Assembly (NCBI RefSeq): GCF_000281045.1
Contig: NW_008246107.1
Span: forward strand, 1-25,183
Length of the DNA stretch: 25,183 bases
Reading direction: 5' to 3'
DNA from: Saprolegnia diclina VS20
Taxonomy: Eukaryota > Oomycota > Saprolegniomycetes > Saprolegniales > Saprolegniaceae
Numbering within the stretch: the stretch's first letter is position 1; the number at the start of each line of letters is the position of its first letter. A program made the position numbers and the translations under genes. The notes below the pieces were generated by a model. It was not told the origin of the DNA and did not search any database. It was given only the letters and a program-made list of their open reading frames with translations. Positions 1 through 9,500 of the stretch are shown here, one piece after another.

Positions 1-372
1 TGCGATGCAGCAATAGCTCGAATAGAGCTGCTATGAAGAAATGAAAACGTGTGGATGCATACCAAAGCTCGTCTGGCAGCACTAGAACACTTGGAAAAAG
101 GCGAAAAGTCGTTGAAAGTAAGGCACAAATATTCGATAAAAATATTGTTGTATAGGTCATTAGACGTGTAATTGGAAACATGTTTTCTCTCTCTGCTTAG
201 ACATCACTGATGTTTGTAGAGTCGAGATACTGTTGCCCTGCACTTTTTGCTTCGCATTCATTGTCTTTGTTCCGCCATGTGCTTATCTATCCGGATTGTT
301 GACGTCGCCGGATACGACGCCAAACTGCTTGACAAGCCCATTTTCTGCTCTTTGCCTCAGCCACCGCCCGCC
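1..372. other. Intergenic or 5' flank, no gene recognised
   Basis: This stretch is AT-richer than the rest of the window and has stops in all frames until about 250. Nothing in it resembles a known gene. A pyrimidine-rich block with TCATT-like sequence (about 245-275) could be an oomycete-type initiator for the ORF at 373, but the match is loose. The sequence TATCCGGATT at 288-297 resembles elements seen 5' of two other genes in the window (5358-5377 and 18757-18766). Confidence 0.4.
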
Positions 373-657
373 ATGCTGAGCTGCATCTCGACGCCGTCGT
401 CGACCAAGTATGAAGTCGCGTCCAAGCTCTTTGAGGACGGCGTCTCGACGCTGTCGTTCCAAGACGCCCAGCGCAGCGACGTCAGCGCACAGCGCGTTCG
501 CATTCAAGACGCTCGACGGAGCCTCTGCCACGACCAGATCGCTACACTGCGCGGCCGTCGCGACCGGCTCGCCGCTGCACTCGCCGCCATGGACGCGCGC
601 ATCGACGCCCGCGTGGCCAAGATCGCCCTTGTCGAGCAAGAGCTAACGCTGTCATAA
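373..657 (+). CDS. Small coiled-coil protein, function unknown
   Basis: A 94-residue ORF starts at the ATG at 373; the frame is open upstream to about 247, so the start is not certain. The second half is highly charged and heptad-like, with alternating Arg/Asp/Leu/Ala (for example RDRLAAALAAMDARIDARV) and ends in VEQELTLS, consistent with a single coiled coil. No signal peptide or membrane segment is seen. Codon use (GAC, CTC, GTC, GCC) matches the recognised genes nearby, which supports it being real. No family is recognised. It could be the last exon of a longer gene whose 5' exons lie in the AT-rich sequence upstream or outside the window. Confidence 0.5.
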   Translation: MLSCISTPSSTKYEVASKLFEDGVSTLSFQDAQRSDVSAQRVRIQDARRSLCHDQIATLRGRRDRLAAALAAMDARIDARVAKIALVEQELTLS

Positions 658-847
658 TACTGCTACTGCTGCTGTTGATGCTGGCAATTATCTTTGCGCC
701 TCGTCGCTCGCGACCGCTGGAGAGAGCGTCGCGGCCACATCGGCACTCGCACTACAGAGCTGCCGGTACAGCTCTATGGCTGCCTCGGCGAAGGCTGGCT
801 GGGTGCATTGCTTTATCTTTTCGGTGGTCTTTTACTGGAGCGCTGTG

Positions 848-852
848 ATTGG
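848..852 (-). promoter_or_regulatory. Inverted CCAAT box upstream of ZW10
   Basis: ATTGG lies 35 bp before the ZW10 start codon at 887, followed by a TATA-like AATATAT at about 867-873. CCAAT pentamers also sit in front of the NOV/FANCD2-like pair and the ankyrin gene, so this may be a common proximal element here. It is a five-base match and could be chance. Confidence 0.3.
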
Positions 853-886
853 TCAAAACTCGGGCAATATATCTCTCGGCGGCAGG

Positions 887-3526
887 ATGAGCGTGACGAC
901 GGACGAGCTCGCGCGGTACGCATGAGGATGGTGCAGGATGAGGATGCGATGCCTGGCGTAGGAAGCTGAGCGAGCTCCATGAGGAGGTCGCGAGCGTCAA
1001 GGCGCAGATCTTCGAGGCGATCCGGACCTTCTACGCTGGCGCGCAGACGACGTCCTCGAGCATGTCCCTCGACGAGGCCATCGAGTTTGCCGGGAGCTGG
1101 TCGCGCAAGGTCGACCTCCGTAGCAACCTGGCAGACCTCCCGGCGAGTGAGATCCAGCTGCGCATGGCGCGTCTCGAGACGGTCTTGTCCGAGACAGTTG
1201 CGCAGTTGCAGCACGACGATGACGCGTCGAGTCGCGGGACGTTGCACCAGTCTGTTCTCGCGCACGAGCGGCTGAGCGTCCAGATCCAGCAGTCGCAGAG
1301 CACGCTCTCGCTACTGCAGCTTCTCTCCGACTTGGACACGGGTCTGCAGAGCTTCGACCTGGCGATGGACGTGCCCGACCTCACACGCGCCGCGACCGAC
1401 CTCGCGGCCATTCAGACGTGTCTGACCAAGGTCGACTCGCAGCACCCCAAGGCGTCCATGGAGTACCGTATCGTGCAGATCATGCAGATGCAGTACGAGG
1501 CGCGCCTGAACCAGCTGCAGTGCTACCTCGCCGACTCGCTCTCAGGCCTCTGGAAGATTTCGCCGCGTTCGATGAGCATCACGCCGACGTCGATGCCCGT
1601 GTACGCGACCTTGCAGCGCACGGGCCGCTTAGTGACACACCTCGAGCAGCTCGCGGCCGACCTGTACGAGCACATTTTTGCGCCGCTCGTTGCGGACGCG
1701 TCGCTCGTCCCGACCGTGCGCCAAACGATCGTCACGTTGACGCCCAAGACGGCAGCCTCGTATCCCTTCCTCTGTACCTGGCGTGGGATCCTACGTCTGT
1801 GCATAGGACGGGCATTCCCCGCGTCCAGCACCTCTGTGCCCACGTTACGACGCTGCTCAAGTTTCTTGCGCCGTTTCTTCCGCCGCTCGACGAAGGCGAG
1901 AGCGTCCTCACGAAGCTCATGGCCGTTCTGTGGTCGTCGGCGCTCGAAGCAGCGTTTGTATCGCTGCTGCAGTCGACGCTGCCGTCGGACGCGGCCCAGT
2001 TGCGGGACTTTAAGCAGCATTTGACGCCTGTGGTGCGTCCTCGAGTGACCGTAGGCGACATGTTGACCACGTTTGTGCTATGGCAGATGCACAGCTTTGA
2101 AGCCTCGCTCGTGGCCCTCCGACTTGCCCTTCCGTCGTCGCTCGTCTCGTTTGGCCAGCACTTGGACGTGTACAAACTTGGCTGAAACGGAGGATATATA
2201 TGTACGTGCGACGTAGGCAATTTGCCGAGCACAAGCGCGCCACGCTGCTGCAGGAAGCCCGTCAACGCATGCAGCACGACTACCTCAACTCGGTGCTCGT
2301 GCCGAGCTACCCGGCCGTTCTTGTCCCGACCAACCACAAGAAGAAGGTCCAAGTGTCACCCGTGGCGGCGGCGGACGACGACGACGACCGATCGACGCCG
2401 ATGCGCGTCTCGGTCTGCGCGCAGTGGCTTCTCGCGCAGGTCGTCCAGCTCTTGGCCGAGACGAGCGAGTGCGATCCAAACGTGGCGGCGCCGCTTTTGT
2501 TTCAAACCGCTCGGGATCTCTTCAGTCTCTTCTCGGCGCTCATGCCAACGCTGTACAAGGAAGAGCTGCGCTTCGACCCGCGCCTCGTCTTGCTGCTGCA
2601 CAACGACGCCATGTACTTTACTCGGCACATGCTCACGCTTTGCGACAAGTCGCGGTCTCTTGCTGTCCGTTGCCATCTCGATATCTGATATATTGATACT
2701 AGATTGCCGGCGCCGCTGCACGACAGCGCGACGATGATCGACTTGATCCCAGACTTGCGCGATCTCGGCGAGACCAAGCTCGTGGCCTTTGGGAAAGCTC
2801 AAGCGACGCAGCTGCAGGACGCGCTGCGCACTGCGTTCGTGGTCGGCAATTGTCTTGACTCGGTGGCTTCTCATGCACGATACCGTTAGCCGTATGCGAC
2901 GCTGGACGACGACAACGCGTTCAACCAGCTCGAGACCGCGATCAAGTCGGTGGTCTTCAAGCTCGAACGCATCGTGCACGCATGGAAAGGTGGGTTGGCG
3001 CCTGACGATGTCTACTGCCGCGTGGTGGCCAACCTTCTCGAGCCGCTCCTGCACACTGTGCTGGACGCGCTGGTGACGCCGCGCACCATCGTCGTCTTGC
3101 CGCCCAAAGCCGTGCACCAACTGCACTACCTCTTTTCGCTTCTCCTCCACGTACGTCGGACGCATTGTGCTCCTCGCGATTGATGTGCGGTCCAGTGCGA
3201 TAGCTATTTCCCATCAACGGCGCTCGAGTTCAAGTACGTGCGGTCGGCCAAAGCCTTTCACACGATCACGACGCTCCTGGTACTGCATGTCGTCAACCGC
3301 GAGAGCTCGCATGAATGCAAGTATTGCTATGAACGTAGGAAGAAAATAGCGTCTCTGGCATCATCGAGCAGTGGAACGCAGGTGCGCTTGCCGACTTGAC
3401 GCGGCCCCACGTCGTTGCGCTCCTCCAGTACGTCGTTCCTTGCTTGCTAGCCAGTTTTCACCGATCGTTTTGTATAGGAGCTTGAGCGGCGACGCCAAAG
3501 ACCGCGTCTCGACCCTTGCGCCGTGA
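887..3526 (+). CDS. ZW10: ZW10 kinetochore/centromere protein (Dsl1/NRZ and RZZ subunit)
   Basis: Nine exons: 887-915, 962-1759, 1807-2169, 2217-2654 (or 2648), 2703-2838, 2890-3150, 3196-3279, 3339-3427 and 3478-3526, joining in phase to about 748 aa (human ZW10 is 779). The N-terminal third is coiled coil (LSELHEEVASVKAQIFEAI and following). The middle matches ZW10 strongly: PLLFQTARDLFSLFSALMPT then LVLLLHNDAMYFTRHMLTL, corresponding to the family's [22 protein letters not shown] and IHHNNCMYIAHHLLTLG. MIDLIPDLRDLGE and the C-terminal FKLERIVHAWKGGL and GIIEQWNAG are also colinear with the human protein. In other eukaryotes ZW10 tethers Golgi-to-ER COPI vesicles in the Dsl1/NRZ complex and, in animals, recruits dynein to kinetochores with ROD and Zwilch. 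The start gives MSVTTDELAR and is supported by the 46-nt intron that follows. The donor of intron 4 (2649 or 2655) is ambiguous. The 3' end lies 51 bp from that of the convergent gene. Confidence 0.9.
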
Positions 3527-3577
3527 TGAAAATGGCAAAACAAGACTCGTCTTTGTCACATACATAGTTCCTACGGC

Positions 3578-3926
3578 TTACGAAACCAACGGCGCGCCAA
3601 GCGTGTTGCGACGCCGCTTCTCGGCCAGACAGAGGGCGACGCCACCGAGGGCGACGACACCCGAGATCGAGCCGCAGATCGCCACCGTCGTGCCCGTGCT
3701 CATCTTGGTCGCTACGCCGGTCGCATGAGATGCTGTACCGACACATTGACACCGTACCGTCAATGGCGGCCTGCTCGTCGGCTGTGCGACCGCGCTCCTT
3801 GGGCGAGGGCGTGATCCAGGCCACCGGCGCCGGCGCTTCGGTCTCTGTCGGAGCGGTCGTCTCGTTGGCGGCCATTGTCTGCGAGATCAGAAGCGTAATG
3901 AACGCGGCCACGTGCAGGAGCTGCAT
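3578..3926 (-). CDS. Small secreted/type I single-pass membrane protein
   Basis: The N-terminus MQLLHVAAFITLLISQTMA is a clear signal peptide. A Thr/Glu/Pro-rich stretch follows (NETTAPTETEAPAPVAW). A second exon carries one hydrophobic helix (TVAICGSISGVVALGGVALC) and a short basic tail (EKRRRNTLGAPLVS). The exons are joined by a phase-1 intron ending at 3733. Two donors fit: one at 3757 (25 nt, unusually short) and one at 3790 (58 nt, in line with the other introns here). The longer gives about 96 aa. The layout suggests a plasma-membrane or endomembrane protein with a short, glycosylatable ectodomain. No family is recognised. It runs convergent with ZW10, 51 bp apart. Confidence 0.6.
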
Positions 3927-4534
3927 GGTGCTTGGTTCGACGTGGCAACTTGGAAAATGGCAACCCTGTCACGCTTCCGACGGATCCGACGGCGCATCCT
4001 CCACTCTCGCAGGTCCTCCTGGGCCAAATATTGTGGTTGCATACAAAGATGAAGTACACATTAGCATATGGAGATAAAAGCCGCTCTGGTCGTGGCCAGG
4101 AGGTGCTGGTGCTGTCGTCGCCGCACCCACAGAGCCGCCGTCGGACAGGCGGCGACAGCCTCGCGCCGCTTCTATTCGAGCCGCGCCGCTTCTATTCGAG
4201 CCGCGCCGTCCGCTCGCACGAGACCGTATAGCCCCGAGTACGCTGTGGCCCATGCAGCCCATTCACTGTGCAAGAATAGCGTCCTTGAGATGACGTGTAG
4301 AACCAGTTATACCATATTGGTATGCGCGGCCACCCGTTCGAGCGTTCGGGCCGCCGTCGGAGTCGAAATCGGCGGTGTCGCAGTGCGCCTGTGATGCACG
4401 GTCTGGAATGCCATTCGTTCGACTAATAGCAGTGTCAGTGGCGGTGTGACAGACACCACGCAGTTCCTTTGCACGTCGTCGTCGTCACGGGCCTCGTCAG
4501 GTAGAGTAGGAGGAAGGCGTGATTTATATTGTTA
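3927..4534. other. Intergenic region with a 20-bp tandem duplication
   Basis: This interval holds the 5' flank of the minus-strand membrane-protein gene and the 3' flank of the F-box gene. ORFs here are short and show no family resemblance. The notable content is the 20-bp tandem repeat at 4162-4208 and a small hairpin at 4309-4323 (atacca/tggtat). No RNA gene is visible. Confidence 0.45.
4162..4208. repeat. 20-bp direct tandem repeat, about 2.3 copies
   Basis: The unit cgcgccgcttctattcgagc begins at 4162 and again at 4182, followed by a partial third copy (cgcgccg) from 4202. The two full copies are identical, which suggests a recent duplication. It lies 230-280 bp upstream of the small membrane-protein gene start. 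Confidence 0.9.
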
Positions 4535-5347
4535 TTAGTGCGTGGTAGTCGTGTCGTGGAGCGCGAGCCGGGCCGTGAGAAGGTACCCTTGCAGCTTGCG
4601 GTAGTCTTTGCGCAGCTGCACGCGCATCGAGAAGGTCGAACTCGTGTACTCCTTGATGATCTCTTCGACGCGAGCGAGCTCGGCGTGGTGCTCGGCTTTT
4701 TGGTTGTTGCTTCCGGACGACTGCGGTAGCGCGAGGAAGCGCCGCGTCGTCTTGTTGAGAAACTTGACGCAGCTCAAGGGCGCGGCGCGGCGGCTGCCGT
4801 CGTGCGCCTTCATGTGCTTGGTGGACGCTGGGAAAAGGTCTTTGAGGCGGCCGCGTTCGCGCTTCAAGTCCTGAAGCAGTCGCATCTCTTCTTGGAAGCG
4901 AAGATCGTCGTTGTGCAGGGCGTGGACCTTGAGGATGCACACGCGGTACATGGCCGGCCATGACAGCGCGCGCATGGGCTTGATCGACCACTTTTTCTCT
5001 TCGTCGGCGTCGACGCCGCACGAGGTGCGAGCAGAAACAAGCTTGTCCTGGAACGAACAGCGCTTTGCTGCGGCTCCATCGTCGTCGTCTTGGTTGCTGC
5101 AGTGGATGTCGAGGTCGGAGAATGCATTGCGGCGCTGCAGCGTGCAGGTCCGGGGCACCGCCACTGGCACGCGCAGGATGTCACGCTCAACGAGGCGTCG
5201 CCAGTGGTCGTGCATCGACGGCGCCTTGGCATCGCGCAGCGTTCGGCAGGTGCTTGAGACGCGGCCGAGGTCCCGCGCCTCGAGGTAGACGTACAAGCGC
5301 TGCCTGCAGACGTCGGGCAGGTCGGCCAGCATCCACACCAACTGCAA
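4535..5347 (-). CDS. F-box-like protein with coiled-coil C-terminus
   Basis: A single-exon ORF of 270 aa. Residues about 6-50 (LADLPDVCRQRLYVYLEARD, then LGRVSSTCRTLRDA and HWRRLVERD) fit the F-box pattern of an LP start, an L-x-YL helix, a V-S-x-T-C-R-L block and a W-x-x-L/R end. The F-box binds Skp1 in SCF ubiquitin ligases. The rest has no recognisable substrate-binding repeats (no WD40, LRR or Kelch) but has charged helical stretches (RFQEEMRLLQDLKRERGRL; ELARVEEIIKEY). A start at the second Met (5332) is equally plausible. Substrate and pathway cannot be read from the sequence. Tandem with the VOC gene upstream. Confidence 0.6.
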   Translation of the reverse strand: MQLVWMLADLPDVCRQRLYVYLEARDLGRVSSTCRTLRDAKAPSMHDHWRRLVERDILRVPVAVPRTCTLQRRNAFSDLDIHCSNQDDDDGAAAKRCSFQDKLVSARTSCGVDADEEKKWSIKPMRALSWPAMYRVCILKVHALHNDDLRFQEEMRLLQDLKRERGRLKDLFPASTKHMKAHDGSRRAAPLSCVKFLNKTTRRFLALPQSSGSNNQKAEHHAELARVEEIIKEYTSSTFSMRVQLRKDYRKLQGYLLTARLALHDTTTTH

Positions 5348-5357
5348 CCGGTGCCTG

Positions 5358-5377
5358 TCCGGATATGCTTATCCGGA
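5358..5377. promoter_or_regulatory. Inverted repeat TCCGGATA-tgct-TATCCGGA upstream of the F-box gene
   Basis: Two perfect 8-bp arms (5358-5365 and 5370-5377) flank a 4-base spacer, 11-30 bp 5' of the F-box start codon at 5347. The same half-site forms a palindrome (18757-18766) 50 bp upstream of the FANCD2-like gene and occurs once at 288-297. A dimeric factor site is possible; function is inferred. Confidence 0.4.
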
Positions 5378-5413
5378 ATGAAACTTTAGACCAAAATACC
5401 AAATCACCGACCA

Positions 5414-5470
5414 ACTCAATTCTTCAATTCTCCAATTCCCACTTCTCAATTCTCAACTCTCAATTCTCAC
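5414..5470. repeat. Imperfect CAATTCT/CAACTCT pyrimidine-rich repeat
   Basis: About seven degenerate copies of a 6-8 base unit related to caattct (tcaattc, tccaattccc, tctcaattct, caactct) lie in tandem between the F-box and VOC genes, in the 3' flank of the VOC gene. The pattern is a decayed microsatellite. On the minus strand it reads GAATTGAGA-like purine-rich sequence. Confidence 0.7.
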
Positions 5471-5511
5471 ATCGCACATTCGGGATGGCGCTTGCGGCCT
5501 GCAGCGTGCAT

Positions 5512-6070
5512 TTACGACGTCTTCCAATGCGTGATCTCGAGGATGTTGTCGTCAAGGTCGCTGAAGAAGAGCGAGAGTTGCCTGCCGAACGATGATCGAA
5601 CGTTCTGCAGGAGGATGACAACGTACCGGCCATAGTCTTCGTACTGCACTTCAGCGTTCGTGCCATGCGCCGCCAAGTCGCTCGACAAGGACGCTTTGAT
5701 GGTCGCAAAGTCGACGGCGTCCTTGCACGTCATGGCGAAATGCGCCCCGTTGTGGTCTCGGATCTGCGCTTGGCCGACTGCGAGCGGCAAGAGCGCCACC
5801 TACAGCGCACCGTATAATGCATGCTCTGGCAGTAGAATCATCGACCTGTGCCGCGCCAATCCGGAGAAAGGCCGGGTCTTGGCCAAAGTTCGGGTCGTCC
5901 TTGTAGAGGTGAACGGCGCCCAAGACGCGCTCGTAGAACGCAATGGACTTGGTTACGTCCTTGCAGACAATGCACACGTGGTCCAGCGACGGCGCCGCCT
6001 TGGCAAACACACTCCGCGTCACCGAATATAGGGCGCGGCTGGCTCGCATCTTGACAGTTTGAAAATGCAC
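5512..6070 (-). CDS. VOC/glyoxalase-family protein with mitochondrial-type presequence
   Basis: Two exons, 5846-6070 and 5512-5799, joined in phase 0 across a 46-nt intron, give 170 aa (163 aa from the second Met at 6049). The N-terminus MRASRALYSVTRSVFAKAAP is basic, Ser/Arg/Ala-rich and free of acids, typical of a matrix-targeting presequence. SLDHVCIVCKDVTKSIAFYE with VLGAVHLY is the first beta-alpha-beta-beta-beta unit of the vicinal oxygen chelate fold. DHNGAHFAMTCKD and LFFSDLDDNILEITHW form the second. Candidate metal ligands are the His of LDHV, the His of GAHFAM and the Glu of ILEI. Related enzymes include glyoxalase I, methylmalonyl-CoA epimerase and dioxygenases; the exact reaction cannot be assigned. 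Confidence 0.75.
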
Positions 6071-6572
6071 TGGTCAAAAGCAGCACAAATCCCTCAATTT
6101 TCACCTGCGTGGTTTTTACGAAAAACGTGAAAAATACGTGGCGCCAAACGGGCCGTTGCTTTTCGTCACGGTGCAAGGAGCACGGGCCCTTTGACAGCGC
6201 TGATTTTTTGTCTCTTCAGGTTTCGGTTCCTTCAAGCTATCTATACAAAGTATCCAGTGTATCCAGTGTATCCAATCTCCATCTTCATCGCATGCCAACA
6301 AGTCGTTCGTCCACCAGCACATTCGAAGGATTCTCAAATCACCCAAGAACGCGCGATTAACAGGTCAACAACACATTTGACTTTCAAATTTGAATATGGA
6401 GACGACTAGACTATCGTAGCGGCTAGCGGCTACGTCGTCGCGCCGTCCTCCGACTGCCGGTTTATGAGGACTTGGTTTTTGAAACGGACCGTTGGCGCCT
6501 TTTTTGGGAAAGGTGGTTCACTCCGAGAATAGCCTGCCGCGCCAACGAGGCCCAGTGGTCGTTGTTGAACGA
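6071..6572. other. Divergent intergenic region between VOC and K+ channel genes
   Basis: About 500 bp with no convincing ORF. It should contain the promoters of both the minus-strand VOC gene and the plus-strand channel gene. It holds a 9-bp tandem repeat at 6250-6276 and, near 6412-6432, cgtagc/gctacg arms around a tagcggc direct repeat. The stretch 6370-6420 is AT-rich. Confidence 0.4.
6250..6276. repeat. 9-bp tandem repeat gtatccagt, three copies
   Basis: The copies are gtatccagt at 6250, gtatccagt at 6259 and gtatccaat at 6268. This is a minisatellite-like run in the divergent promoter region. Confidence 0.85.
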
Positions 6573-9500
6573 ATGTCGTCGCGCAAGAGCTCGTCCAAGG
6601 CGCCACCGATGTCCGCGATGCGCAAGCGCAAGCTCGAGTCGTCGACGAGCCGCCGGCAGTCGATCCAGCGCATGGTGTCCATCACAGTCTCGAATCAGCT
6701 CGAGCAGATTCGGGATCCGCGAGCGCGTGGTATCTTTTTTCTCTTTCGCGACTCGGGCGAGTCGATCCGCGACTACACGCTCCGCACATTGGAGCAGTCG
6801 AACGCCGGCAGCACGCTCGACGGCTCCATGATCCTCCTCAGTCTCATCTGGGTCGGCATCTACATCAGCGTCAACCGCGACGGACCCCGACCGCTTCTCG
6901 ACAGCAACACCCAGTCCGACAGTACGTGTCTTGTTCGCGTTCTTGTCGACTTGTATTCAGAATCGCATTATAGTCATCAAGGTTGGCTACACACTCGGCG
7001 TCATCTTCCTCTGCGAGTACGTGTATTTTGGTGCATTTGCTGTAGTTCTAATTGCTGCGGTCTAGTTATATGCTGCGACTCTACGCGTCGCCGCTGCGTG
7101 GCAACCACTTTAGCAGCTTCTTCTCCATGGTCGACTTTGTCTCGTTTGTCCCTATGGTCATTGAGCTCGCGCTCGGCAACGACGTGCTCTCGCGCTGGGC
7201 CGACGACCCGACGCGGCGCCAGCTCGTGTCCATCCTCCAAGTTACCAAGACTGTCCGCATTCTGCGCTCGTACCGCATTCTCAAGTACATCAAGTCGACC
7301 GTGACGCGCCAAATCACGGCGACCGTCCTCACGGTCATTTGCATCATTGTCGCCATGGCCGGCATGCTCCAGATTCTCGACCAGTGCGCGGCGCAGTGCC
7401 CGACCGTGTGCCAGTCCATGCTCGTGCAGACGTGCATGGACCCGACCGCAGAACGCGCGCCCGAGACACTTGCGTGTCTGGAGCTCAACGACAAGTTTTA
7501 TTGTTGCACGTGCCAGAACCTCGGGTTCTTTGACTGGGTCTACTTTGTCGTGGTAGGTTGCATTTTTCTTGTTTGCAAAGTTTGTTTGTCGAGTCGAATT
7601 TTATACTTTGTCGAATTTTGAGATTTTTGGATGCCAATTTCAACCAATTTTTAGGTGTCGATCTCGACGCTCGGGTACGGCGACATTGCGCCGCGCAGCC
7701 GGTTTGGCCGCCTTGCCACGTCGCTCATGATCATGCTCACGTTCGTGCTCGTGCCGATTCAAGTCAACAAGTTGATTGCGACGATATCGTCGCACTCGGG
7801 GTACACGAATTCGTACAAAGAGTACCGAACGCACACCCACGGCATCATCACGGCGGGCGGCGAAGTGAGCGCCGGCGCGCTCAACAACTTTTTACGGCAA
7901 TTTTTCCACCCCGACAACCCCAACTGGAACGAAAAGGTATATATATGTTTGCGACAACACAAAGGGCTAAACGATGTACAGATTGTCATCTTGCACCCGT
8001 CGGCGCCAACGAGCGAAGTGAAAAAGATCGTACACCAGTACGAACCGCGCGTCCAGTACATTGTCGGTTCGGCCATGAACGAGCTCGATCTGGAGCGCGC
8101 GATGATCAGCCGCGCGTCGATTTGCTACGTCATGATCAACAAGCACTCGCATCGGTCGTCCAACGAAGACCAGTCGAGCACGCTCTTGACAGCTGCGTTT
8201 CGCGGCTCGAACGCCAAAATTCCCATCTACTCGCAAGTGTACTCGTCCCAAAACATGGGCCACTGCACGCTCTCGGGGGCGTCCGGCGTCGTCTGCATCG
8301 AGCGACTCAAGCTCGGCGTTGTGGGCTTGAACTGCTCCATCATGGGGCTCTCGACGCTCCTCTCCAACCTCCTCGACACGGTCTCGCCCAACGTCGAGTT
8401 CTTGTACCCGTCCGACTCGTGGGAGGCGGCCTATCTGCGCGGTCCGTGCTATGGTCGTATCTGTTGTGTGTTTACATTCCCCTAGGTTACATTCACGAGA
8501 TTTACAAAGTCGACCTTCCCCGCACGTTTTCCGGGCTCACGTACGGCGAGCTCATTTTGTTCTTATTTGGCACGATCCAAGTGATCCCGATCGCGATGCT
8601 CACCGACCAAGGCGCGCGGATCATGCCCATGGACTTCAAGATCGGCACGACGGCCGACCCGACCATCTGCTGCACGCTCTATGTGCTCGCGGCCGGGATT
8701 TCCGTCGCGGACCGCATCGCCGAGTACCCCCTCGAGCAAATCCGCGAGTTTCGGCAAACGCTGCGCAAGCAAGAGCGCTATATGGCCGAGCGCGCAGCGA
8801 ACCGGCAGCGCACCGAAGCGGTGATTGTGGTGCCGCCCCCCGAGGCCCCCAAGCACAGCGAAGCCGTCATCATCAAGCCCAAGCTCAGCCCCGACGCGGG
8901 CGCGGCCGAGCCGCGTCGAGGGTCTATCACCGAAGAGCAACAGCCCGTCGCCGGCCTCAAGGTCGAGGGCTTTGCTGCGATGCGTAAAACCCTCCATGGC
9001 GTTAAGCACGCGTTTGAAAAGTCGTCGCCGTACAAGGACTTTCTGGTTCATTTTGTGGTGAACGATCGGTCAAGTGACGGGACTTTGGTAGGACAAGCCG
9101 CTGCCCGACGTACTCAGCGGTCACGTGGTCGTCGTCGGACTGCCGCTCTCGCTGCACGACCTCATCATGCCGTTGCGCCAGCACAATGTCGAGGCGTCCA
9201 CGGTGCAGGTATCGATCGTCTTGCATTTGAGTATGCGACACGTGATCTTTTGTTCTATAGCCCATCGTTTTTATCTCGTCGTTTGGGATGACGGAAGCGC
9301 ATTTCCAGACGATTCCGGACCCGGATGGCATCTACTTTTTCCAGGGGTCTCCGCTGAGCTCGTTCGATTTGGAGCGCATCCACATTGGTAGCGCCGCGGC
9401 CATCATCATTCTCGTACGTACTTTAAAAATGAGCAAAATTGGAGTTGCTGACTAGGCCTCGACGTCGTCCAAGCGGCGCTACGTGGACGAAAACATGGTC

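Noticed and set aside
1774-1806. 33-nt intron GTACCTGG...ATAG in ZW10
   Set aside because: It creates a stop codon at the junction; the donor at 1760 gives an open frame and a 47-nt intron.
3321-3349. 29-nt intron in the last third of ZW10
   Set aside because: A 59-nt intron at 3280-3338 fits the usual size and restores the spacing between FHTITTLL and GIIEQW seen in human ZW10.
7558-9291. 577-codon plus-strand ORF
   Set aside because: Only 8486-9045 of it is real coding sequence, as one channel exon; the first 900 bases are in the wrong frame over two true exons and the end runs into an intron.
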